A stretch of 64,000 bases of DNA from Lichenostomus cassidix (taxonomy: Eukaryota; Chordata; Aves; Passeriformes; Meliphagidae), in assembly GCA_008360975.2 (NCBI GenBank), contig CM039188.1, forward strand, positions 25,261,944-25,325,943, written 5' to 3'. This document shows positions 49,000 to 60,800 of this stretch, piece after piece. The notes under the pieces are model-generated. The model did not search any database. It had not been told where the DNA came from and worked only from the letters and a program-made list of their open reading frames with translations. The stretch's first letter is position 1. Every line of letters starts with the position of its first letter. The translations under genes and the position numbers were made by a program.

Positions 49000-51900
49000 A
49001 AACAGACAAATGCCCACCTCATCTCCTCTGGTTAGTTTAGACCTTTTGTTTCCTCTGCCTCAAAAAAGTGATATTCAGCTCTTATCCTTACTTCATGCAA
49101 GATGATGAACAGGTTTTTGTTACGTGAGTCCTGGAGCATGACTAGAATATTATTCCTTAGTAAACTTGCTGTATAACACCAGCTCCTCTCTCTGTGTAGA
49201 CTACATGGAAGTTTTGCAAGAGCTGGGTTTCCAAGAGTCAAACTTCATCACAGCAGGGCCTTTTCCCTGACCCAAACCAAGGACTTTGTTTCCCAAGCAC
49301 AGCTACTGCTGTTGCTGCACCACCACAAGTGATGACAAGACAGCTACTGAGCACTGCTCAGTGTTATTGCCTTCCCACACAACCCAACAGAAAAGGCACA
49401 TGTTGAGGACAGCTGCTGGTTTTCTGGCCTCTTACTTCTCATCATGATATGGTAATAAGGATATCTAGTCACTAGAGAACTGATGGAAATAACCAGTTTC
49501 ATATGGTAGTACTGTTTTTGTAATTATTCCAAGTCAGGACCGGCTTAGATTGAGACCAGAGATGCAAACATAAAAACTCTCAAAACCTTGTTATTCATCC
49601 TAGAAGCCACCATTCCTTCAGCAAGTATGGGCAATGGCAGTCTGTGAATCTTGTGGACTGTTTCCATACTTCCACTGAAAGATTCTCCCTTTCCTATGTG
49701 TTCTTCTACCCTACCCTTCATTCAGTTTAGGTGGTTTCTTGACTGCCTGAAGACTCAGGGGAAGCTCTTATCGCTGCAAGGTGTATTTGGGAGCAAGGTT
49801 ACTGCACACACTGAAAAATCCTTTTACCAAATCACTGTCCAAATTTGCATGTTTTCAACCTGTCACATTTCTCAGGGGTGCACCTGAGGTAGTCTTTCTG
49901 AGTCTCCAGGATCCGGATCATGGATAGACTCTTTATGACACAACAGAGGTTTTACATTTACTGCACAAAATGGAAACTCATTAACCAAGGAATAAGCTCA
50001 TCAGAGTCAATAATAAATACCTGTGACAAAGAAAAATGATATCTATATCATACAAATAATGCAAATACAGAGATAATGGGAAAACTGCTTTTCCTCATCT
50101 ACTATCTGATGGATTTCTTTTCTGCAGAATATATTACTCATTATGATACCAATTTCAATTCTTATGGCTTCACATCCCCTTGAGGGGGAAGGAGCATACA
50201 GAAAAATATGCTGAGTCTCCAGCCAAAAAATTCCTATACTGTGGTCCAGTCAAATGGACTGGAAAGGACTATGATTACTGTTCCAGTGACCTTAGGCTAA
50301 TTCACTTCTGTCTTTTTTTTAAGGTATGCCTACCCAAGAAATGAGTAGAAAGATCTTTATTTAACTGTGTTCTCCTGGTGAACATCACTGAATAGGAACT
50401 GTTCCTCACAGCTAAATGAATACATCCCACCAGAGAGAGATCACTGCTGGTTACAAACCCACAGAATTCTTCTGTCTCCTTAGCAGAAATGAAGGGGTAC
50501 CATAAAATGATGTCATCTCCACAGCAAAAGTAAAAGTAAAACTAAATCTGGAGTTTTTAAATTTCAAAAAGACCATTACAGTTAAAGTATATGCATCCAG
50601 TACAGGGCAATTTCCATCTGTTCATAGAGAAATAATCAAAATGGTCTTAACTTTTAATTTTCTTTCCCTTGCTCTTTTCTTGTTGGTTCAATCCCCAAGG
50701 GTTATAGCATTTTAGAACCATGAGCACTTGCACATTCTGAAATAAAACTTCTATTTCACAGGGAAAATTATTTGAGACTAGAGATCTAGGGTCTGTTTGC
50801 TGTTGACTGTCTGTAAGGAGAGCAGCATAAGTATTCATGATTAGCTCTTTTTAATTTTCTCATTCAAATTGCAACCTCTCTTCACATGCAGTTGCATAGG
50901 GAAAAGCATGCAGCACTTTGACAAAGCCATGTCTGGGAAGATGATTTAATAAAACAGGACTAAATGTGTCAAAATGTAAACTTCTATGACAACTGATATT
51001 CCAGTTGATTAAAACAAAATAATCAAAATTTTATCAACATAATTACTTTGTCCATCTCAAAATTATTTATGTGCTTTAGTTCATCTTCCTTCTCTTTCTT
51101 ATAATTTTTAATTCAAGCAGATTTTAAAACAACACTGTTTCAAAATAGAATGTCAAAATATTTAATTTTTAAAAATGTAAAAAATTTTTTTTTTTAGGTA
51201 CAAAAAAATTTAAATAAACTTTGACTCAGGCATGAAACTTCATTTTTCTGCAAGAAACAGTTCTAGTCACAAGTACAAATATCTTGCTATGACTTTGCCA
51301 GCACTTCTTTTTTTCAGTTTTGGCTGCAACGAAGCAGTGCATGAAGGTGAAGAAAAGAATCCAAAGCTGTTTTGTGGTCTTTTAAAAAGCTTCATTATGA
51401 AAGTGTTGCGTGGCATAATTCAAATTTATTTTTTTCAGTCTGGTGCTGTGACAGTCTATAGCTGTGATATGTGTTTCAGCTGTCCCTTCACATATCTTGT
51501 TCATTCTTGCAGCATTATTCATATAATTTTTTTCCCTTCTCTGCCCAAAGATTTCCCTTCATTTCAATGAATAAAAAAGTTGGTAATTCTCCTTCTCCCA
51601 TCAGTTTCTAAGTGTGAAATATCAAATAAGAGACTAAACAATCATCTATACAAAGTTATCATTAGATTTGGGTTATACAGATGAGTCCCTTTATCAAGAT
51701 ACAGGGTGAAACTAATGTCATCATTTTTGCAGGGTGAAGTCTGCAGTACATAGCTAAAGTTCATCTCTGGTACCCACAGAATTTCTCTCTCATTCTGAAG
51801 TCTTCACAGTCTTTCTGCGTCTGTGTTTGCATAGTCCACTAAATGTGTCTGACAGTGTAGTCACGTGTAAGATGCCTTATCATCATGCCAGACCTCAGTG

Positions 51901-52417
51901 TTCATGGATAACCTTCTACTGTGCAACAGCCCTCGTGGTTCTTATGCGCCAAGCAAAAAATGCAGGTTGGTTACTATGTCCTAAGGCAGAAAGAAATGGA
52001 GGCATTTTAGTGCTGCATCCCATCATGTTGGCAGAGAGCTGTGGGCAGATTTAAAAATTAACATTTAATGCACTGTCGAGAAAGATTTGCTGCTTCTCCT
52101 ATTGCAATTCTTGTGATTGATACTACCAGAATATCCTGCATGTTTTACTCCCACTTGACATTTTGCATGTTGTTTTCCCTGTCTGACCCTAGTGATACAC
52201 ATGCTTCTTCTTTTCCTTTCTGAAGTTTGATCAGATTTCTTTGTTGTATTTATATGTCAGTATGGATAAAAAACCATTCCTTACAAAATGTGGTGTTTAA
52301 TGGGCAGAAGAAAATCACCTTTTAGTTTTTAAAGCTCCTTCTACCACCAGTACTCCTGTTGAAATTTATCCACATTTCACATATACACTGGAAAAGAAGG
52401 CAAAATTACGTTCCTTG
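49000..52417. other. Unique AT-rich sequence, no gene seen
   Basis: An octamer ATGCAAAT is at 50059-50066 and a T run near 51185-51196. A 112-codon frame (51232-51570, +) has no motif. A faint MIR-like word (GTGACCTTAGGCTAATTCAC) near 50287 is too short to call. Confidence 0.4.
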
Positions 52418-52954
52418 TGATGGTTTAACCTCAGGCAACAACTCAGCCCCACACAGCCGTATATTTAGTCTCCTCTCCCCATTCCTGCATGGGCTGGGAG
52501 ACAGAATCAGAAAAGCAAAAATTGAGAAAACGCCTGGATTGAAGTAAAGACAGGATAACAGGCGGAACAAAAGCCACACATGCAAGTAAAGCAAAACAAG
52601 GAATTCATTCACCACTTCCCATGGGCAGGCAGGGGTTCAGCAATCCCCAGGATAGCCAGGCTCCATCACACAAAACAGTGACTTTGGAAGACAAACACCA
52701 TCACACTGAACGTGCCTCTTTCCTTCTTCTTCCCACAGCACCTGTTTTCTTCTCCCAACTTCCTGTGCCCCCCAAGCCTCTTTGCTGGTGGGGTGATGTG
52801 AGGAGCAGAAAAGGCTTTGACTCTGTCTGAGCACTGCTCAGCAGTAGCTGAAATTACTATCAACTCTGTGTTATCAAGACTGGTTCCAGCCCAGCTCCAA
52901 AACACAGCCCCATAAAAGCTATTGTGAAGAAAACTATCTCAGCCAAAACCACCA
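52418..52954 (-). mobile_element. Solo LTR, same subfamily as the one at 11.0 kb, inverted
   Basis: Read on the minus strand the 537-bp element begins TGGTGGTTTTGGCTGAGATA and ends GGTTAAACCATCA. It is the same LTR family as 11042-11557: plus-strand 52584-52693 reverse-complemented differs from 11298-11407 at only 3 of 110 positions, while both ends are more diverged. The flanks TCCTTG (52412-52417) and TACTTG (52955-52960) look like a target duplication with one change. The ATTAAA signal of the other copy is not preserved. No internal retroviral sequence adjoins it. Confidence 0.85.
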
Positions 52955-55573
52955 TACTTGTAAGAATGTGGCTCTAGAAGCCTTTCTTTCAAGTGTTCTC
53001 CCCTCAAAACCTTTCCCTCCAGGCAACTGTGAGATAAGAGACTCCATTATGGAAAACCACTGTAGTGAATTGAAGGAAATTGTTAGATACAATTATCCAA
53101 AATGTGCCCTAACAGTAGTATTCAAATAACAAGTCAGAAGTTATTAGTTCTAACGCATACTACGTTTTTCTCTGAAATTGTATTTACAATGCCACTGGCA
53201 TAAACATTTACCGTCAAGCAAAGATGAATGCATAGGCCATTTTATAGACATATTTGTAAATAGTTGAGCCTATATTAAGGTCCACCAAAAAGCTTTGGGT
53301 TTTACAGGTAATGAATACATGATGACAAAAAATGGAGCATGTGTTTCTGCCCTGAAAATATTACAGCATTTTTTAAAAAAATTGAAGGTACAGAAGAATT
53401 CATCTCTCTTCACAGGGTTAGAGTAAATTCCAAACCGAATTAATAGTAAGTTTTCCATTAACTTAAATGGAGCTGGAAAAGATCAATGCATGGGCTATGC
53501 ACTCATAATGGCAATGACATTACACTTTCTTTGACAAAATAAGGAAAAGAATTGAATCCTGAAGTTTCAATAAGGCAAGATGAGTTGTGGATTAAATTCA
53601 GACTCAAATTAACTTAATACACTAGCACTACATTGCTACTATGTCTTGGCATATTGAAATATGTTAATATGTTACAGAGAAGTTGCAATGGATTTCTGAC
53701 TTTGTCAGAGAGATCAGGTGAATCCAGCTGGACTTTGTCAGTCCTCCAAAGAAGACCAAAAGATACCCAAACAGCTCCTGCTACTGCAGTGGTAATTCAC
53801 AATGACATCTAGCATTCATAAGGCCTCTCCGTTTTTGTCTTTGTCACAGTAATACAGGACAGGCAAAATATTGGAAATATCTTGCGCTGCTGTGCCTAGT
53901 GGGAGAAGGATTTTGCTTATTCTGCGGGTTACTGTTGGGACAGGTGTTCATAAAGTTAGTGAGGAGAGAGAAGGTTTTGTGATATTTGAGAAAAAAATAA
54001 AAGAATGGAAACACTTCCCCCCTGGATTTTCAGAACAGATGGACTCTGGTGCTGTTTAGAGGTCTCTGAGGAAATGGTCTGGGATACTTCAGTGCTGTTG
54101 AGTAGGATTTTGCAGGTTTAGAGAAATCTCCGAAAAGGGGTCGTGATAAGCCAATTTCAATTTTTCCATCAAGTTGCTCCAAATCTTCTTTGAATCACTA
54201 TGTTAATGATGTCAGATCAAGATTTTTTTTTCACTGTTTTATGTCTGTGGAAGGTTTCAAGTGTCTATTATATTTCATTATTTTATTTAATCTGCAAGAA
54301 TTTGTCCTAAGGATTTCAGGTTTAAGCCTCAGGCCTATAGCTAGTACATATACTGAGCCACACATACTGGTTAATGTCTTGAAGTCAGAAGCCATAGCCT
54401 ATCTTGCCTTACATTTACACAAATTGCTTCAGACCAAGACCTTGCACTGGCTGCCTGCCAGCACTATGCTTCCTTCTCTCCTGACTGAAGTCAAAGAAGC
54501 TGAAAGTGCTCAGCACTCCAGTCCAGGGTAGACTGCTGCTCTATATTATTTCTGAAATACAAGCTAATTACTTTTTGAGATATCTCTTGCCAATATCTTG
54601 GTTTATATAAAGTATCTGGTGATAGCCAATGGCATATATGAGATAGAGAGCTAGTGCTGTTACCTGACCTAGCTGCTTTGTGATTTCACAGCTGAACTCA
54701 TACAGCCACACTTTACTTTCTCTCAGCTTCACATTATATTTTCATGCCACCATCAATAGGTTTCTTGCCATAGATGGCATTTCTTTATACCCCTAAGAAT
54801 CTCTAAAACATATTGTCCATGAGATTAGGAAGTTACTGAAGTAAATATAGACAGTTGTGTATTTTTTTTGCATGTGACTGCTTTGCAAGTGAATGCTTTG
54901 GCTGGACAGTTCACACTAATCTAACCAGGGCACTTCATGCTTTGTAACAATGGGAAGAAACCTTGTTTAACTGAGTTGTTAGATAAAAGATTTTGGGAGG
55001 AGATATGTATGCTATTTTGGAAAATCTAAAATTTGTAGATTGTAGTTTCAAAGAGGGCTAGCAGATTGTTAAGGTGTGACTGTAGGCATTCACTCTTGGC
55101 TGCTATTTGAGGAAGACCCTTTAGCAAGAAGGTCTCTTAGTCTGAAACATCTTGTTCATTTTCACAGGTGCTCCATCTATTCTGTAGTAGATGAGATGTA
55201 ATTTATCCTTTTGGAAATAGGGTCCATAACAACACACTGCTTTCCTGTTACTGCACTGTAAAGACTCAGCATGACATGGTACTTTATGTAGTAAATATAT
55301 AGTACATCTATTTGAAGCACATTACATACCAAAACATCCCTGAGTTTAAGGCAGTTTTATATCAAGCCATTTGAATTTAGTCAATCAAAAGTGCCATAGA
55401 GTCTTCCATGTAATGAACTATTCAGCAATGTTGGGTCCTACTGTGTATATTCAGCATGAGGAAGGCTGTCCTCATGCTCTAATCAAGTTATTGTGAAAGC
55501 AATTTAAAGATTTTTTTTTCATATTTTACTGCTTATACACATTTTCCTGTGGCTAAATTCACACTTGCAGTCA
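52955..55573. other. Unique AT-rich sequence, no gene seen
   Basis: A 113-codon frame (54190-54531, +) has no motif. No repeat family was recognised. Confidence 0.4.
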
Positions 55574-56051
55574 GCCCAGTGCCCGAGGTTGTTTAACCTG
55601 GAAAAAGGAGGCTCAGGGGGGACCTTATCACTCTCTGTATCTACCTGAAACAAGCTGTAGCCGGGGGTGGTGGTCTTCTAATTCACTAAGTAATTAGTGA
55701 TAGGATGTTAGGAAATGGCTTATATTGCACCAGTGGAGGTTTAGATCGAATATCAGGAAAAACTGATTCACTGTCAGGGTTGTAAAGCACTAGAAGAGGA
55801 TGCCTAGGGTTAGGGTTACGGCTAGGGTTAGGCTTGAGAGATCTAAAGAGCCTGGAGCTCCAGGCACACTGCCGCTGGAAAGAGCCTCCCAAGGCCATTG
55901 TGAGAAGGTAGGGTCACCATTCCTGGAGGTAATTATACAACTTAAAAATGTGACACTTAGGAACATGGTTTAGTGGTGGACATGGCAGTGCTGGGTTTAT
56001 TGTTGAACTCAATGATCCTAAAGGTCTTTTCCATCCTAAACGCTTCTACGA
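55574..56051 (+). mobile_element. CR1 LINE 3' end, interrupted by an insertion
   Basis: The left part (GAGGTTGTTTAACCTGGAAA, GGCTCAGGGGGGACCTTATC, GTGATAGGATGTTAGGAAAT, CAGTGGAGGTTTAGATCGAA, GGGTTGTAAAGCACTAGAAG) and the right part (GGGTCACCATTCCTGGAGGT, GACACTTAGGAACATGGTTT, ATGATCCTAAAGGTCTTTTC, CTAAACGCTTCTACGA) are consecutive segments of the CR1 3' end. Between them, where the family normally has only a few bases, lie about 107 unrelated bases. The element is therefore an ordinary truncated CR1 that was later broken and refilled. Confidence 0.9.
55804..55910 (+). other. Insertion in CR1 starting with telomere-type hexamers
   Basis: Five hexamers in register at 55804-55833 (CTAGGG, TTAGGG, TTACGG, CTAGGG, TTAGGC) agree with (TTAGGG)5 at 26 of 30 positions. 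They are followed by about 77 bases of unplaced sequence containing the perfect palindrome CCTGGAGCTCCAGG at 55851-55864. The CR1 sequence resumes at about 55911 with GGGTCACC, apparently missing a few bases. Confidence 0.75.
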
Positions 56052-56349
56052 AAGGCTGAACATCTACCCAAAAAATGTCCCTTTGCTCTCATTTCTCCAT
56101 ATTATTTTCAAGCCTTTTGCATTAATATCTCTCCCAGGAGTGACAGCTACAAAGATCTAGCATCAGCTTTGATGTAGTATATCATAAACTCAGTCCATAT
56201 TTCATGCAGAAAACCTCAGGGACTGATAGAACAACTCTGTGTCATTCTTAAATTTCCATGAATACAATATCCTGAGGTGTGCGGTAGGCCCACCATGTAT
56301 TTAGGACTCATTGCTTAACCTTTGAATCTAGATGTCATGCTGGTACAAA
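56052..56349. other. Unique sequence, nothing recognised
   Basis: No open frame, repeat or signal of note. Confidence 0.5.
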
Positions 56350-56720
56350 ATAGAAAGGCAGTAATTATCAGAATTAGAAAAAATAATGGAATTTTATTAA
56401 TGAATCATCTTTTCCCTTAAGCTGCACTGTAACAAGAAATAATCATCATTATAATGAAGAGTGTTATTATTGGACCACATTATGAGCACCAGTGATTTTG
56501 TACCAAGCTTTTACTGTCAGGGGAATGGTTCATTAACCACAAAGAACACTTCACATTAGGGATTCAGTTTATCTGGCCAATTTAGACACATTGTTTAAGT
56601 AATTTTAATTAAAATTGGGATCCTGCATTTTGGAATGGTGTACTGGTTCAAAGAAATTGTAAGCACAATTACTACAATCAAGTTGTTAGTAAATTTTTTC
56701 ATTCCAGATAAAGTCGGTCT
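56350..56720. other. AT-rich segment with 16-bp palindrome, enhancer-like
   Basis: Many TAAT-core words (GCAGTAATTATC, TTTTATTAATGAATC, GCACAATTACTAC) and a perfect 16-bp palindrome AATTTTAATTAAAATT at 56601-56616. No mobile element or open frame. The look is that of a conserved non-coding element, but conservation itself cannot be seen from one sequence. Confidence 0.25.
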
Positions 56721-56813
56721 CTGGTCAATCTGTTAAGCAGCCATTCTGGCCTACCCTGCAGCTTCAGTACTAGTTAGGGGGGTGGATAAGAAGAGGAAGA
56801 GTAAGGCAAAACC

Positions 56814-56857
56814 TTTTCTATTTCTAATAGAAAATTTCTAATAGAAAGTTTTCTATT
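56814..56857. repeat. Four alternating inverted copies of a 9-mer
   Basis: TTTTCTATT (56814-56822), AATAGAAAA (56826-56834), AATAGAAA (56840-56847) and TTTTCTATT (56849-56857) can form two neighbouring hairpins or alternative pairings among all four. Confidence 0.8.
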
Positions 56858-57840
56858 TGGCAAGGGGTAGATAAATGCAATTCCATGGAAAATGTGTTGT
56901 AGACAGGGAAGAAAAAAATTTTCTTGTAACCTTTTCCTTTGATCAAGCCAGCTGTATGTCACATTATTTGTTGCAGTAAATATCCTTTTGGGGCAAAATT
57001 GAAGCTGGGAAAAGAATTTTCACTTATATTTCTCACAATATTTCATCCCATTACAGAATAATGTAGAATTAATGAAAAGTGCCTTCAGACTGGAGAACAG
57101 CCCTGGCTTCCCAAGCACCAGACATGAAAGGTGCAAGTGCTGTATCTTAAGGAGGATTCAGATTAAATCTCTGTTCAGTGTAAAAGTCACATAATTTTGT
57201 GGACTTCTTTGTCTCAACACCTGCTGAGGGTCTGTTACAACTGAAGTGTGGAGTTCACACCACTTTAGGCCTCACTTAAAATGAGAAGCATTCATCCTGG
57301 TTGGTGTAAATAAAGCAAACTTCACACTAAGATCAAGTTCTTCAAGATCAGGCATCAGTGAACTATGAACTGCTGTGAGTGTTTACACTGCTTTCACTCA
57401 CCTGGCAGCTACACTGGGCTCAAAGTGCCAGCACCATGTTCAAGATGGATGCAGTCATTGAACATCACTGAGCTGCAAATGATGTCTTGTGGTAGGGACC
57501 CTGGAAGGATAAAGGCTGTGTCTGCATGTGCTGGGGGTTTTGGCGCAAGCAGTGCCAGCCAAATCATGTCCTTGGAAACTGCAAAAAGTCAGATTTAAAA
57601 TAACTTTAAAGAGGTATAAAGTACCTTTAATAAACTATATGTGGTTGGAGAGTAGAATGATGGCCACTATAATATTAAAAAATTAGATATCAGAAAGGCA
57701 TTTCATTGTACCTAAATCTGTCATCTTTCTAAGCAGTGCTAAAGCTCATGCTTAACTTAAAATTAAGTATATGTTTCAATTTTAAGTCCTGAAGAGGAAT
57801 AGGGTTTTAAACAAAGGTTTTAGAGAGGGGGACTCATATT
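56858..57840. other. Unique sequence, no gene seen
   Basis: A 77-codon frame (57365-57598, +) is cysteine- and serine-containing but matches nothing I know. No repeat was recognised. Confidence 0.4.
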
Positions 57841-58030
57841 GTGGCAACTTGCCTTTGTAATTAGCCAGACAAAACGGTTAAGTTCATCATTGATGAAGCT
57901 GATTTACACCAAAGATATTGAATTCATTTTCTTCCTCTTGAGATTAATCGTGATAAATCTCTTCCGAACGTACTAAATAATGAAATGAAATAAAATGAAA
58001 TGAAACATATTCTTCATGCCTAAATGGATG
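57841..58030. other. AT-rich segment ending in (GAAAT)n
   Basis: Contains GTAATTAGCC and GAGATTAATCGTG words, then an imperfect (TGAAA)n/(GAAAT)n microsatellite at 57981-58005. Possibly regulatory, unproven. Confidence 0.25.
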
Positions 58031-58642
58031 GTTTCTCACATCCTAATGGAATATTGTTGAAGAATTACAATAGTCGAAAGTGGTTCAAATACATTTGTTA
58101 AGAAGTAATAACAAACACATGAAGAAAGACCACAGGGATTCCACTAGGCTTGTTTCTCTTTGATTTCCTCATTGTAATTCACTTATTTTCTTCACACTAT
58201 TCCCTTTGCTTTCTTCACTAAATAAGCAATTGAGATGTCTTTTGAAGATTCTAATAACTCTTGAAGTCATATTTTTTCTAATGTATTTCATGTGTGTGTT
58301 CCTCCTCAGGAAACAGCTGTGTCTTCTAAATGGAAGAGAAGACTTTTTAGAAATCTCTGATGGCAAAAAAAGGACTACAGATGGGGGTAGGTATGTAGGG
58401 AACATGTGAAGGACAAGAAATTCATGTGGTTCTCCTGTATTTAATGAATGTATTAAATGTCTATTAACGGAACTAATAAAATGCCTTCCCTTTGAGGAAG
58501 ACGAGAGGGATAACCTGTGATGCTGTTCTTGTCAGCCTCACTACACATCCAGGTCTGGTGCCTTGGATATGGGGAGAGGGAAGTAAGTGCTCCTCCCATC
58601 CAAGCCATGCCACCTTTAGCCTGGGTGTCACAGATACCTTAT
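58031..58642. other. Unique sequence, no gene seen
   Basis: Short frames on both strands up to 78 codons, no motif. Confidence 0.45.
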
Positions 58643-58659
58643 ACACACACACACACACA
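58643..58659. repeat. (AC)n microsatellite
   Basis: A 17-base perfect AC run. Confidence 0.95.
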
Positions 58660-60519
58660 AGTTAGACAGGATTTCCCCTTCCTTGCATGTATTTAATGGA
58701 ATAAATACATCCGATCATGTCCTCTCTGAAATGTTCTGTAGACATGGCAAGGTTTGCCATTTGCTCTGACATGAAAGTTTCTCCAGGCTATTTGTCTTCC
58801 TTTTTATGGACTGTAAAGTTATTTTTAGTGGTAGAACTTCAAACCACACATCTCTTGGCTCCCAATTATGTGAGTACATCTACAATTTCTTTCCTACAAG
58901 TAGGTTTCTCTGAATTTTTCTGGATTGACCTGTTCTTGACATCTCCTACCCAGTCTCCATCAAGTGTTCAGTATTTACAGAACTCTGTTAGTGGCCTTGG
59001 AGGTTAGACTCAGATCTCCACCTGTGTCTCCAGATGCCTTTAATTCCCACTTTGCATAACAGTCAGCAGATTTGTCTCTGCTATCAAAGAGAACTCTTCT
59101 GTCTTAAAAACTTATTAAAAGCTCCCAAACCTGGGAGATAAAAATTTGCACCTAAAAATAAGGTGTCCATGTTTAACAGCAGGGGTAACAAGAGAATAAG
59201 TTACATAACATAGTAATAAACAGTTATAGACTGTTATAAGATGAAGACTGGTAAAACCAAAGCAAACCAGAAATTAAAAAATCATGGTTGGGAGCCCAGA
59301 ACAGAAGAGACTGTCACAGGAGATGGTGAAAGAGAATCCAGAAGTCAAGAGGAGATAGTCTTTGACTGGAGCAGGAGGAAAATTATGTAAGAAAAGAAAC
59401 CAAGGAAAAAAGAAACAGATGTGATGATTTCTTCAATGTTTTTGTGACAATTTTCAAACCAGTATGGGGAATGTCAATCAGATGTGGGCACCTAATTCAA
59501 TTTATCTTCCTTGAAAGGTCCTCAAATGCAAATCTATTCAAATTAAGAGCCAGAAAAAGAGGTGGTGGGGGCTGGAAGAAGAAACACAAAAGCTCAAAAA
59601 GATTGATATTTCTTTTCACTCTTCTGTGTGATGAATTGAATTTCTGCTAGTAACTAGCACTTTTGCAGATGCTTATTTAATGTCATGCAGGGGAGAGGCA
59701 GTAGGTGTGGGCAAGGGAGGTGAGTCATGCCTTGCTCAAGAGGGAGCCTGCTGTGATGTTCATAATGCACTGAATCAGGTTCAGAAATATGAAAGTTTCT
59801 TTTCCTCTTTTTCCTACACTTTTTGTTTGCTCATGTCTGACAGACACACAAATTCGTGTCAGCTTCTTAATAGTCATTTGTACCATTGATAATTAGGCCT
59901 GAATACAAGTCTGATCCTGAAAGATGACAAATTGTTCCCCATTTTTTCATAAATACAGTAAAAATTTATTGTCTTATGTTTAGTTGCCTGGTGCAAGCAC
60001 TCTTCACAGAGAACTGGGAACTTGGCCACCACTCCCAGCAGCAGTCCAAACTGGCTGTGGCATATGTTGTTATAGTCTCCAGATTTAAAGATGTGAGGCA
60101 GTCGTCTGGCTGTTTCTCTACTGGAACATCCTTTTCTGATGATCTGAATAAAACCCAGACTGTTTGGGATTTAAATCAGGGGTGCATGTAACACCACAAT
60201 GCTCTGTCATTATAAGGCTGGGAGCTGTCTGAAGACATTGCCATCTGGTGTATAGAAAATATGAGATTTTGATGTTTGAGGAAAAAAAGCTGTGGCAGAC
60301 TTTTGGAAGAGGTGTGATTTGTTTCCCTTGCTTCATTACAATAATTTGTAAGTAGATTCAAATGCCATTTTTGAGGTTCAATTGAAGTTGTTTAAGCAAG
60401 GGCGAAGAGAGGGTTGCTGATAGGAATGAAAGAATTCTCTCTTTTGAGACCCTTGTGAATAGAAGACATCATTCCAATTGAAAATAAAACTTCAGTCTGG
60501 GATGTGTTATGGGATCACC
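58660..60519. other. Unique sequence, no gene seen
   Basis: A 96-codon frame at 58717-59007 (+) is open but shows no motif or splice context. Low-complexity A/G-rich sequence lies near 59380-59420. No mobile element was recognised. Confidence 0.4.
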
Positions 60520-60800
60520 ACCAGGCCTTAAGTTTCACGTTCTCCCTTATTTATTTTATTTCTCTCTAAGCCAGTTGTCCATGCAAAACATGACAGTTAA
60601 TTACACCTCTCTGTTTCCCTCTGACAAATAAAGCGCAAGTAATGGCAGCAAGGATTAAACTGTTTGCTTTTGGTTTACAAGGAATTAAAGCAGTGTGCAG
60701 TAAATTTTCCTGTAAAGGTCTTTCCTAAAGCCATAGACTGGGGAAATAATATTAGCAGCTAATGTTGTGGATGCAGAGCTCGGTTCAACAACCTTTAAAT
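60520..60800. other. AT-rich segment of enhancer-like composition
   Basis: Contains ACAGTTAATTACACC, AGGAATTAAAGCAG and TAGCAGCTAATG words, no repeats and no open frame. It may be conserved non-coding sequence. Only alignment can tell. Confidence 0.2.

Noticed and set aside
50280..50325. MIR-like word GTGACCTTAGGCTAATTCAC
   Set aside because: A single 20-base word without the rest of the core. It cannot be told from chance.
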